This document shows, piece by piece, positions 48,265-58,903 of a DNA stretch of 64,000 nucleotides. This DNA comes from Saprospiraceae bacterium (GTDB lineage: Bacteria > Bacteroidota > Bacteroidia > Chitinophagales > Saprospiraceae). Numbering within the stretch: position 1 is the first letter of the stretch; each line of letters begins with the position of its first letter. Below the pieces are notes generated by a model. That model was not told the origin of the DNA. It ran no database searches and worked only from the letters and a program-made list of their open reading frames with translations. The DNA is taken from contig JADKFX010000001.1 of assembly GCA_016717265.1 (NCBI GenBank), positions 3,942,501 to 4,006,500 of the forward strand. The letters are read 5' to 3'. A program made the position numbers and the translations under genes.

Positions 48265-49902
48265 TTAAAAGGTGCTTGTTATGCTTGCGCGAATTCCACT
48301 GAATGCAGGTTCTAATCTGCAAATACCTCCAGAGCAAATAATGCCTTCAATTTGTTTCGTATAACGCAAGGCAAATCGATTAGATCCCTTTGAAAAAACA
48401 AGGCCAGCTGATGGATAATTCAAAGCTGTTTTCCCTTTTGTAGGTTTGGTATTATACATATCTGATACTTCAATTAACCAATGGGGTGCAAAACCCAATT
48501 CTGCCAAGCCATAAATCCAGCTTCCAATATCTTCCTTATTATCCATATATTGAGTTTCTATGCGAAGGGACGTTTTACGATTAAATTTATATAGAAATTC
48601 TGCAAACGGTGTAAAGGTTTCTACATCTGGTTCGTCAATATGACTATAATACAATTCCTGATTAAATACCTGTCTTTGAATTCCTCCTGTAAGTTGCCAT
48701 TTATCTTCATTTTTATAAATTACTTCCAAATAAATTTCATTGTAAAATTTAGTTTTAAAATCTTTATCTCGAATGTTAGAATAATTTACTGAAAAAAACC
48801 AATTTTCACCAAGACCATATTTAAGATCTGCTTGAAAAGCCATTTCATCTAAAAACTGTGTAGCCGGATAATATATTGCGGTAAGTCTATAGGTATTAAT
48901 TTTTGCCATCGGTGGTATAAAATTTACCAATCCTTTGTTCAAGGTAAGCAAAGGTTCAGATCTAAAACTAAATCCTTCTGTACGTTTTGCTTCTAAAGTT
49001 AAGCCAAATTGATTTTTTGTATAGCTTAAACTTGTATAGAGGACGCTTCCTTTTTTTGAAACCAACTTTCCTAAGGTCGATTGTCCTAGCGGTAATTGTC
49101 GGATTGCATTCGGATCGTAATATATATCCTTTGGTTTAAAGGCAGCTTCAACATACCAGCTTATATCTTTCCAACTAAGATTATTAAATACCGTAAAAGC
49201 ATTGCTATTATAATATGGTTCAAACTGGTCTTCTTTTTCATAAGATCCGACGATTGAGGTAATTTGTGTCACAAGTTCTTCACCGAGTGTGCGATTTACA
49301 AAACCGAAACCGGGTGCTATACTCCAACTACTTGAATCCGTTGGCTTATAAAAACCATTTAAAGCGATTCCTTTTAGAATGGAATTATAAGATTCAAACA
49401 AATTCCTTTGTTTTCCTGTAAATCCTCTAATGGCCCAATTATTATTAAATTTATATCTTCCGGAAACCCCAATAAGCGCATTATCAATGAGCTGTGCACG
49501 CTCTTCATACGCGCGATAGATAATCCCACTGCCAATTTGGTCATAGATATAACCTGCCTGGACTTCAAAATGATCGGTTTCCTTTTGGATATACCATTTT
49601 CCGATACCATATTCGGTATATGAACTTACCGGATTTAATAAATTGGAATTATTAAATGCATCAAATCTGATTCCACCTGAAAAACCCTGATAGGAAGCGT
49701 TTAGATCCAACCAGGATTCAGAACCAAATAATTGGTGGTCATATTGCGGGATGTTAAATGCACCTATTTGACTGTCGCGAATAAATAAATTGGCATTTGT
49801 TTGAAATCCACCACCCAATAATAAGGTTTCCTGAGCTTTTAAATTAGTGAATATCAATAAGATAGCATGTAATAATACAATCTTAAGTTTCTGGTTAATC
49901 AT
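48265..49902 (-). CDS. DUF6029 family outer-membrane protein
   Basis: A 545-residue exported protein with a signal peptide (about 1-23, ending 'NLKAQE') and a beta-barrel-like mature part rich in alternating aromatic strands ('GGFQTNANLFIRDSQIGAFN', 'YQGFSGGIRFDAFNNSNLLN'). The opening and length fit the DUF6029 family of Bacteroidota, which usually lies beside Omp28-like genes, as here. It is divergent from the TlpA-like thioredoxin gene across 80 nt, which suggests a shared theme of cell-envelope redox handling. Function unknown. Confidence 0.72.
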   Translation of the reverse strand: MINQKLKIVLLHAILLIFTNLKAQETLLLGGGFQTNANLFIRDSQIGAFNIPQYDHQLFGSESWLDLNASYQGFSGGIRFDAFNNSNLLNPVSSYTEYGIGKWYIQKETDHFEVQAGYIYDQIGSGIIYRAYEERAQLIDNALIGVSGRYKFNNNWAIRGFTGKQRNLFESYNSILKGIALNGFYKPTDSSSWSIAPGFGFVNRTLGEELVTQITSIVGSYEKEDQFEPYYNSNAFTVFNNLSWKDISWYVEAAFKPKDIYYDPNAIRQLPLGQSTLGKLVSKKGSVLYTSLSYTKNQFGLTLEAKRTEGFSFRSEPLLTLNKGLVNFIPPMAKINTYRLTAIYYPATQFLDEMAFQADLKYGLGENWFFSVNYSNIRDKDFKTKFYNEIYLEVIYKNEDKWQLTGGIQRQVFNQELYYSHIDEPDVETFTPFAEFLYKFNRKTSLRIETQYMDNKEDIGSWIYGLAELGFAPHWLIEVSDMYNTKPTKGKTALNYPSAGLVFSKGSNRFALRYTKQIEGIICSGGICRLEPAFSGIRASITSTF

Positions 49903-49982
49903 TCGTTAAAAGATTTATGATGGTATAAAGTAACGGATTATTTTAAAGAATTTTACGTTGTTAATTAAATTAAAACCTACAA

Positions 49983-50474
49983 ATGAAAATTTTTCAATTT
50001 ACAGTCCTTTTAGCGAGTCTTTTTCTTTTATCTTTTACAATGGGAGATAAGAAATTTCCGACTGCTAATTTAAAATCCTTGGATGGCAAATCGGTCAATT
50101 TGAATGCTAGTTTCGCCAAAAATAAATTAACTGTTATTAGTTTTTGGGCTACCTGGTGCTCTCCTTGCAAAAAAGAATTAGATGCAATTCACCATCTTTA
50201 TCCAGAATGGAAGAAACTCGGAATTGAAGTGGTGGCTATTACCATTGATGATGCGCAAGCATTAAATAAAGTAAAACCATTAGCTTCTCAAAAAGCGTGG
50301 CAATTCACCATACTTTCTGATCAAAACAAAGATATGCTTCGCAACTTAAACTTTCAATCTATTCCACAAACATTTGTTGTAGATGCTACCGGCACGATCC
50401 TTTATACACACAATGGTTATACACCAGGAGACGAATATGAGTTGGAGAAAAAATTGAAATCTTTTTTGAAATAA
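49983..50474 (+). CDS. TlpA/ResA-like thioredoxin family protein
   Basis: A 163-residue exported thiol-disulfide protein. A signal peptide covers about 1-21. The thioredoxin fold has the redox motif in 'FWATWCSPCKKE' (CSPC, about residues 59-62), followed by 'VVAITIDD' and a cis-Pro segment 'FQSIPQTFVVD'. The insert between the first strands fits the AhpC/TSA-Redoxin (TlpA) type. Divergent from DUF6029 and followed by a strong terminator. Confidence 0.9.
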   Translation: MKIFQFTVLLASLFLLSFTMGDKKFPTANLKSLDGKSVNLNASFAKNKLTVISFWATWCSPCKKELDAIHHLYPEWKKLGIEVVAITIDDAQALNKVKPLASQKAWQFTILSDQNKDMLRNLNFQSIPQTFVVDATGTILYTHNGYTPGDEYELEKKLKSFLK

Positions 50475-50510
50475 AAATTCAATTCTTTAAAAGTCATTTT
50501 CTAATCTAAA

Positions 50511-50559
50511 AACAAAAAACCCTCTTTAATTCATTTGGAATAAGAGAGGGTTTTTTGTT
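50511..50559. terminator. Intrinsic terminator between the TlpA-like gene and gyrB
   Basis: A 15-bp perfect stem (50511-50525 with 50545-50559) of the type AACAAAAAACCCTCT / AGAGGGTTTTTTGTT with a 19-nt loop. The A-tract on one side and T-tract on the other would let it work in both directions. Confidence 0.85.
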
Positions 50560-50747
50560 TGATTACTTTTCCATTGTTAATCCCAATGGCAAATTCGACA
50601 GTTTTACCCACCTTTAAATCTGCTTAAATTCAAAGGAAAAGCAGAAGGTAATTTGAATTCTAAAATAGACCTAAGCATAACTATTTTATTTATTTGAAAT
50701 ATCTTCATTATTAACAAATTAGCTCAGTTTTTATCGACCTGAATTAG

Positions 50748-50755
50748 TATCTTTG
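50748..50755 (+). promoter_or_regulatory. -7 promoter element of gyrB
   Basis: TATCTTTG, an exact TAnnTTTG match, 23 nt before the gyrB ATG. Confidence 0.5.
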
Positions 50756-50769
50756 TCCACCATTTTTAA

Positions 50770-52746
<1,977 letters not shown>

Positions 52747-53063
52747 TAAGTACCATTTGACTGTGTTTTTTTGTTCCTTCAAACAAGGGAAAGGTATTCC
52801 TAAAAAGAATGTAACGGATTCATAGATCGACCACTTTGGAAAAATTAAAAAACAATGGTGGTGAAATTATACTTAAAATAATATTCAGGCGATTTTAAAT
52901 GAAGTATCTATTCATAAATAATAATATCAATTCGCAAAATAGATAATATTCAAAACCTTAATTAATTTTAAGTAATAAATAAATAAAAAGATTATTATTC
53001 AATTAATATACCGTTCGAAAATAATATATCAATTTTACAGTTTTAATTTTTAATTTACCACAA
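52747..53063. other. About 320 bp without a gene between gyrB and glyS
   Basis: Very AT-rich, with no terminator hairpin after gyrB and no exact -7 element that I can place for glyS. No RNA gene seen. Confidence 0.4.
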
Positions 53064-54605
53064 GTGGAAGATTTATTTAAAAAACTTACCTCACATTGTA
53101 AAGAATATGGTTTTATTTATCCATCTTCAGAAATTTATGATGGACTAAGCGCCGTTTATGATTATGCACCAAATGGTGTAGAGTTAAAAAATAATATTAA
53201 AAGTTATTGGTGGAAAAGTATGGTGCAAATGCATCAGAATATAGTAGGTCTTGATTCCGCCATTTTCATGCATCCTAAAATCTGGAAAGCCTCAGGCCAT
53301 GTGGATGCGTTTAATGATCCATTAATTGATAATAAAGATTCTAAAAAGCGATTCCGTGCTGACCAATTGATTGAAGATTTTATGGATAAATTGGAAGCAA
53401 AAATTACGAAAGAAGTTGAAAAAGCAAAAGCTCGTTTTGGAGAAAGTTTTGATGAAACTTTATATAGGCAAACGAATCCAAGAGTGGTCGAATATAAAAC
53501 AAAACAAGAACAGATAAATAAAAGACTTACAGAGGCTATGTCTGCAAATGATATGGCTGAATTAAAAAAAATCATTGAAGATTGTGAAATTGTAGATCCT
53601 GATTCTGGATCCAGAAATTGGACCGAGGTGAGACAATTTAATTTAATGTTTAATACGCAATTGGGAAATATTGCTGGTGAAGAAGGAAAACTATATCTTA
53701 GACCTGAAACAGCTCAAGGGATATTTGTAAATTTTTTAAATGTTCAAAAAACAACCCGACAAAAAATACCTTTCGGAATTGCACAAATTGGAAAAGCATT
53801 CCGAAACGAAATTGTAGCCCGCCAGTTTATTTTTCGGATGCGGGAATTCGAACAAATGGAGATGCAATTTTTTGTAAAACCAGGAGAAGAAATGCAATGG
53901 TATGAATACTGGAAAGAATACAGAATAAAGTGGCATCTGGCCTTAGGTACTCCTGCATCAAAATTAAGATTCCATGAACATGAAAATCTTGCACATTATG
54001 CAAATGCTGCAGTAGATATTCAGTTTGATTTTCCATTCGGATTTAAAGAATTAGAAGGAATCCACTCAAGAACAGACTTTGACTTAAGGAGTCACCAGGA
54101 AATGTCTGGAAAAAAATTGCAGTACTTTGATCCAGAGTCTAATGAAAATTATATTCCTTATGTAGTTGAAACTTCCATTGGTTGCGACAGAATGTTTTTA
54201 GCATTGTTGAGTAATGCATATCAAGAAGAAGAAGTACCAGATGCAGAAGGAGAGGCATCGACTCGCATTGTTTTAAAATTACATCCTGCATTGGCGCCTG
54301 TAAAATGTGCCATCTTACCTTTAGTAAAAAACAAACCTGAGTTAGTTGAAAAAGCGAAAATGATTTTTGATGATTTAAAATTATCATTTTTATGTCAGTA
54401 TGATGATAAAGATGCCATCGGAAGAAGATATCGCCGACAAGATGCAATCGGCACACCTTGTTGTATTACCATTGATTTTGATACCCTGAATGATAATACG
54501 GTTACCATACGGGATCGGGATAGTTTAAAACAAGAACGGATTCCAATTTCTGCAATAGAAGAAATAATCAACCAAAAAATCTCTTGGAAAAATTTATTGA
54601 CTTAA
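53064..54605 (+). CDS. glyS: Glycine-tRNA ligase (homodimeric type)
   Basis: Charges tRNA-Gly. The 513-residue class II synthetase of the alpha2 type shows 'CKEYGFIYPSSEIYDGLSAVYDY' at the start, motif 2 'GKAFRNEIVARQFIFRMREFEQME' (about 250), 'SHQEMSGKKLQYFD', motif 3 'ETSIGCDRMFLALL' and a C-terminal anticodon-binding domain (about 410-510, 'RYRRQDAIGTPCCITID'). No ATG is available at the N-terminus; GTG at 53064 gives the family-typical start. No other synthetase genes adjoin. Confidence 0.94.
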   Translation: MEDLFKKLTSHCKEYGFIYPSSEIYDGLSAVYDYAPNGVELKNNIKSYWWKSMVQMHQNIVGLDSAIFMHPKIWKASGHVDAFNDPLIDNKDSKKRFRADQLIEDFMDKLEAKITKEVEKAKARFGESFDETLYRQTNPRVVEYKTKQEQINKRLTEAMSANDMAELKKIIEDCEIVDPDSGSRNWTEVRQFNLMFNTQLGNIAGEEGKLYLRPETAQGIFVNFLNVQKTTRQKIPFGIAQIGKAFRNEIVARQFIFRMREFEQMEMQFFVKPGEEMQWYEYWKEYRIKWHLALGTPASKLRFHEHENLAHYANAAVDIQFDFPFGFKELEGIHSRTDFDLRSHQEMSGKKLQYFDPESNENYIPYVVETSIGCDRMFLALLSNAYQEEEVPDAEGEASTRIVLKLHPALAPVKCAILPLVKNKPELVEKAKMIFDDLKLSFLCQYDDKDAIGRRYRRQDAIGTPCCITIDFDTLNDNTVTIRDRDSLKQERIPISAIEEIINQKISWKNLLT

Positions 54606-54741
54606 TTACAAATTTCGATTTCATGGTATCTTCCTAAATGAAAAATTCAATACCCATAAAATCCTCTGGATTCACAAAACGTTTTTTAATAAAACAAGAT
54701 TTATTTTTTCATTCTGAAACTTGAAATAAAATTATTCATTT

Positions 54742-55668
54742 ATGTCTATAGACCTTTCAGAAATCTTAGTAATCGGAGTAAGCACCAGGGCATTATTTGA
54801 TTTAGAAAAAGAAAACCAAGTTTTTGAAATAGAGGGAATTGAAGGGTATCGCAAATATCAACTTGAAAATGAAGATCAAACTTTAAAACCGGGAACAGCA
54901 TTTTATCTGATTCAAAGTTTATTAGAATTAAATAAACAAGCTAACAAAAGAATTGTAGAAGTTATCGTGATGTCCAGGAATAGTCCTGAAACCGGAGTTC
55001 GTATCTTAAATACGCTCAAAAAATTTGAACTTGATATATCCAGAGTTGCCTTATCAGGTGGCGAACCTCTATCCCCTTACATTGATGCTTTTAGTTTAGA
55101 TTTATTTTTATCTAAAGATGAACACGATGTGCAATCTGTAATCGATTCGAAAACCTGTGCAGCTGCTTATATTTATGCTCCACCAAAAGCTTTCAATCCA
55201 ATTGATAATCGCGTTAAAATTGCTTTTGATGCAGATGCTGTTTTGTTTTCTGAAGAATCAGAACTTCGATATAAAACAGAAGGAATTGATGCATTTCAAC
55301 AATATGAAGAAGAACATGAAAATGATCCATTAAAAGAAGGACCTTTTGCAAAACTTTTAATCAAATTATCAAAAATTCAAGAACATCTCCCAACAAGGAT
55401 CGAACTATCACCACTCCGCATCGCAATCGTCACAGCAAGAAATGCACCTTCTCATATGAGAGTGATTAAGACGCTTCGAAAATGGGGTGTCTATGTAGAT
55501 GAAGCCTATTTTCTTGGAGGTCTGGATAAGGATAAAGTATTAGATGCATATGGAGCTCATATATTCTTCGATGACCAGGAAACGCATTTAGAAAAAGCTA
55601 GTAAAGTAGTTCCTTCTGGAAAAGTTCCCTATCAAAGTGATTCGCTACTGCATAAAATTAAGAAATAA
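54742..55668 (+). CDS. Cytosolic 5'-nucleotidase (NT5C1-like)
   Basis: Dephosphorylates nucleoside 5'-monophosphates in the cytoplasm. The 308-residue product fits the 5'-nucleotidase family PF06189: 'VEVIVMSRNSPETGVRI' near residue 74, 'ALSGGEPLSPYI' near 111, the HAD-like metal motif 'IAFDADAVLFSEESE' near 162, and 'IVTARNAPSHMRVIKTLRKWG' near 230, ending 'GAHIFFDDQETHL'. Stand-alone gene 136 nt after glyS, convergent with hppA. Its presence with hpt and PNP gives a full purine salvage path in this window. Confidence 0.88.
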   Translation: MSIDLSEILVIGVSTRALFDLEKENQVFEIEGIEGYRKYQLENEDQTLKPGTAFYLIQSLLELNKQANKRIVEVIVMSRNSPETGVRILNTLKKFELDISRVALSGGEPLSPYIDAFSLDLFLSKDEHDVQSVIDSKTCAAAYIYAPPKAFNPIDNRVKIAFDADAVLFSEESELRYKTEGIDAFQQYEEEHENDPLKEGPFAKLLIKLSKIQEHLPTRIELSPLRIAIVTARNAPSHMRVIKTLRKWGVYVDEAYFLGGLDKDKVLDAYGAHIFFDDQETHLEKASKVVPSGKVPYQSDSLLHKIKK

Positions 55669-55738
55669 AAAATATAAATTAGATGTCAATGCTCAATCCT
55701 TCATATCAAAAATAAAGCATTTACAGAGATTCCAATTT

Positions 55739-57982
55739 TTACTTAATTTCCTGATTTGGTTGCTGAATTTGTTCAATTTTTGGTGCTTGCTTTTGAGAAA
55801 CCTGATATTGCTCTCCTAATATAGGGGCAATTACCAGACCTACTAAACAAGTAAGTTTAATTAAAATATTCATAGAAGGACCTGAAGTATCTTTGAATGG
55901 ATCTCCAACGGTATCCCCAATTACAGCAGCTTTATGCGGTTCTGAACCTTTATGGTAAATCTGACCATCTATTGTAACACCAGATTCAAATGATTTTTTA
56001 GCATTATCCCAAGATCCTCCGGCATTATTTTGAAAAATTGCCCAAACAACCCCACTTACACAAACTCCAGCCATATAGGCACCAAGCGCTTCTGGACCCA
56101 TTACAAAACCTATAATTACTGGCGTTATCAAAGTAATTGCACCTGGTAAAATCATTTCATGAAGTGCTGCTTTCGTAGAAATTGCAACACAACGCGCATA
56201 ATCTGGTTTGCCAGTACCTTCCATAATTCCTGGAATTTCCCTAAACTGACGACGGACTTCATTAACCATATCCATCGCTGCTTTGCCTACAGAACTCATA
56301 GCAAGTGCAGAAAAAACAACAGGTATCATTCCACCAACAAATAATGCAGCGAGTACATCCGCTTTAAAAATGTTTATCCCATTAATGCCTGTAAAGGTGA
56401 CATAAGCTGCAAATAAACCAAGTGCCGTAAGGGCAGCAGATGCAATTGCAAATCCTTTCCCAATGGCTGCGGTTGTATTGCCAACAGAATCCAGAATATC
56501 CGTACGCATACGAACTTCTTTCGGCAATTCTGCCATTTCTGCAATTCCACCCGCATTATCCGAAATTGGACCAAAAGCATCAATGGCTAATTGCATAGCT
56601 GTAGTTGCCATCATTGCACTTGCAGCAATCGCCACTCCATAAAATCCTGCAAGCGTATAACTTGCCCAAATTGCTAAAGCAAATATCAAAACAGGACCCG
56701 CTGTACTCAACATCCCATTACTTAATCCACCAATTATATTTGTACCAGCTCCGGTTCCAGATTTTTGGACAATCGCATTTACAGGTCCTCGTCCTAATCC
56801 AGTATAATATTCAGTCATATATGAAATGGCAGCACCGACCACTAAGCCTATTAAAACATCATAGAATACATTCATCGAGGATATCTCTTTTATGCCCATC
56901 CCAAAGAAATTCATTTGTAATGTTGCAGGCAATAACCATTGAATACAGAAATAAGCAGCTACTGCAGTCAAAGCTATAGAAACCCAGTTGCCCATATTCA
57001 AAGCATTTTGGACCTGTTGTTCCTTTGCATCTTCAGATTTAATGCTTACAAAAAAAGTACCTATTATTGAAAAGATTAATCCTATACATGCTAAGAAAAT
57101 CGGCAATAAAATTGGCCCTAATCCTCGAAAAGCATCCATCGAGCTAATATCGCCACCCATATCGCGAATCACATAATTACCTAATACCATGGAAGCCAGG
57201 ACAGTAGCTACATAGGAACCAAATAAATCGGCACCCATACCAGCAACATCCCCAACATTATCTCCAACATTATCAGCAATTGTAGCCGGATTCCTTGGAT
57301 CATCTTCTGGAATCCCTTTTTCTACTTTTCCAACAAGGTCAGCTCCAACATCTGCTGCTTTTGTATAAATTCCTCCACCTACCCGTGCAAAAAGAGCAAT
57401 GGATTCAGCACCTAATGAAAATCCAGCAAGTATTTCCAAAATTACAGTCATAGAATGACTCGCATCATATTGTATTCCTTTAATGGTTGAAGCACCCCAT
57501 ACTCCACCCATAAATGAGTAAAATAAAACGGCAAATAATATACTCAAACCTAAAACTGCTAAACTCGCTACACCTAGACCCATCACAGTGCCACCTCTAA
57601 AAGACACATGGAGTGCCTTTACAATGGAGGTTCTGGCTGCTTGTGTAGTCCTTACGTTTGCTAAAGTAGCCACACGCATTCCAATAAATCCAGCGATTAT
57701 AGAAAATAAGGCACCTAAGATAAATGCAATAACTATAGTCCAATGCGTAGTTTCTACTTTAAAACTTAATAAACCCAATAGGAGCCCTGCAACTACTACA
57801 TAAATAGCTAACACTCTATATTCTGCTTTTAAAAAGGCCATAGCACCTTCCGCTATATTATCTGCAATTCCCTTCATTTTTGCATCTCCTGCATCTTGAG
57901 AGGATACCCATTTATATAGATACGCCATATAGAGTAAGCCTATAATTCCAAAGGCAGGTAATAAATAAACCAGATTTTCCAT
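55739..57982 (-). CDS. hppA: Membrane-bound pyrophosphatase (K+-dependent type, ion pump)
   Basis: Couples pyrophosphate hydrolysis to Na+ or H+ export. The 747-residue protein has about 16 transmembrane helices. The PPi-binding motifs are '[36 protein letters not shown]' in part (near 215-250), 'DNAGGIAEM' near 475, and '[15 protein letters not shown]' near 690. The site that separates K+-dependent from K+-independent enzymes reads '[10 protein letters not shown]' (Ala, near 505), which indicates K+ dependence. Na+ versus H+ selectivity is not decided here. A TACTTTTG element lies 22 nt before the ATG. No other pump genes adjoin. Confidence 0.94.
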   Translation of the reverse strand: MENLVYLLPAFGIIGLLYMAYLYKWVSSQDAGDAKMKGIADNIAEGAMAFLKAEYRVLAIYVVVAGLLLGLLSFKVETTHWTIVIAFILGALFSIIAGFIGMRVATLANVRTTQAARTSIVKALHVSFRGGTVMGLGVASLAVLGLSILFAVLFYSFMGGVWGASTIKGIQYDASHSMTVILEILAGFSLGAESIALFARVGGGIYTKAADVGADLVGKVEKGIPEDDPRNPATIADNVGDNVGDVAGMGADLFGSYVATVLASMVLGNYVIRDMGGDISSMDAFRGLGPILLPIFLACIGLIFSIIGTFFVSIKSEDAKEQQVQNALNMGNWVSIALTAVAAYFCIQWLLPATLQMNFFGMGIKEISSMNVFYDVLIGLVVGAAISYMTEYYTGLGRGPVNAIVQKSGTGAGTNIIGGLSNGMLSTAGPVLIFALAIWASYTLAGFYGVAIAASAMMATTAMQLAIDAFGPISDNAGGIAEMAELPKEVRMRTDILDSVGNTTAAIGKGFAIASAALTALGLFAAYVTFTGINGINIFKADVLAALFVGGMIPVVFSALAMSSVGKAAMDMVNEVRRQFREIPGIMEGTGKPDYARCVAISTKAALHEMILPGAITLITPVIIGFVMGPEALGAYMAGVCVSGVVWAIFQNNAGGSWDNAKKSFESGVTIDGQIYHKGSEPHKAAVIGDTVGDPFKDTSGPSMNILIKLTCLVGLVIAPILGEQYQVSQKQAPKIEQIQQPNQEIK

Positions 57983-58004
57983 TTAATTTGAATTTTAAGA
58001 GGTG

Positions 58005-58012
58005 CAAAAGTA
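58005..58012 (-). promoter_or_regulatory. -7 promoter element of hppA
   Basis: TACTTTTG on the minus strand (exact TAnnTTTG match), 22 nt before the hppA ATG. Confidence 0.5.
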
Positions 58013-58259
58013 TAAAAAAACACAGATTTTAGACCTAGAATAAGCAGATTAAACGAATTCTTACATAGTATTGCATATAAAATGCTCTTAAACAAAGCAG
58101 GAAATTGCCTATAATTTAGCGCTCGTTATAAAATTTATAAATCAGTTTAAGAAACTAAATATCAAGAAACTATATTTATAAAAATAGTAAATTACCAAAG
58201 TATTGGAAATATTTAACAACAATCTATAGGCTAATTCAGCATTTTAATGTTCTAATAAT

Positions 58260-58664
58260 ATGGATATAGATGGAAAAGGGATCGTTTTTTATGATGGTGA
58301 ATGCATTTTATGTAGCAAATGGATCTATTTTTTATCAAAAGCGGACAAAAAGAAAAAGCTGCTTTTTGCTTCATTGGATAGATTTCCAGAATTGACAAAA
58401 GGATTTGAACTTATAAAAGATGTCGATTTACCAGATTCCATATATTATTTCAAAAACAATCAATTGTATTATTATTCAAAAGCAATTTTAAAAATCCTAA
58501 TGGACTTGGGTGGTTTTTGGAAGATTTTTAGTATTTTATATTTGATTCCCAAGGTATTACGAGATTCAATATATAAGTGGATTGCCAGACATCGATATTC
58601 TATTTTTGGTAAACGCACTTCTTGTTCTATACCAGATGAATTTGAGAAATCCAGGTTTTTATAA
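58260..58664 (+). CDS. DCC family thiol-disulfide oxidoreductase-like protein (DUF393)
   Basis: A 134-residue protein of the DCC family, named from the 'YDGECILCSKWI' motif (D-x2-C-x2-C, residues about 11-16). Later family features are 'ASLDRFPELTKGFEL', 'YYYSKAILKILMDLGGFWKI' and 'LIPKVLRDSIYKWIARHRYSIFGK'. The fold is thioredoxin-like; the two Cys suggest redox activity, but no substrate is known. Lone gene between hppA and the protease gene, with 277 bp of featureless sequence upstream. Confidence 0.9.
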   Translation: MDIDGKGIVFYDGECILCSKWIYFLSKADKKKKLLFASLDRFPELTKGFELIKDVDLPDSIYYFKNNQLYYYSKAILKILMDLGGFWKIFSILYLIPKVLRDSIYKWIARHRYSIFGKRTSCSIPDEFEKSRFL

Positions 58665-58762
58665 ACTATCCATGGCAATTTATTAATTGAATGCGTAAAA
58701 AATCTTGAAAATTGAGGACTGCATAATCACATTTGGAAATAAAAATTTTAACCTCTTGTTTT

Positions 58763-58784
58763 TATTACGAAACATTTCGTAGTA
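58763..58784. promoter_or_regulatory. Palindromic operator candidate in the promoter of the Prc-type protease gene
   Basis: TACGAAA-CA-TTTCGTA at 58766-58781 is a perfect dyad. Extended outwards it reads TATTACGAAA-CA-TTTCGTAGTA, 10-bp arms with one mismatch. The TACTAC...GTAGTA-like ends resemble operators of BlaI/MecI-type repressors. The right arm runs into the -7 element, so a bound protein would block the promoter. Confidence 0.5.
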
Positions 58785-58790
58785 CATTTG
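58783..58790 (+). promoter_or_regulatory. -7 promoter element of the Prc-type protease gene
   Basis: TACATTTG, an exact TAnnTTTG match, 113 nt before the protease ATG. A TTG lies about 24 nt upstream (58756-58758). Confidence 0.5.
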
Positions 58791-58903
58791 TGTTAATTCC
58801 GTCAAGGACCACTGAAATTATCATCTTTGTTAAACTTTTTATAAAGTAAAGCATTGTTGATAATTAATTAGGACTTATAACGGTTGTATAGATTAATTCA
58901 AAA

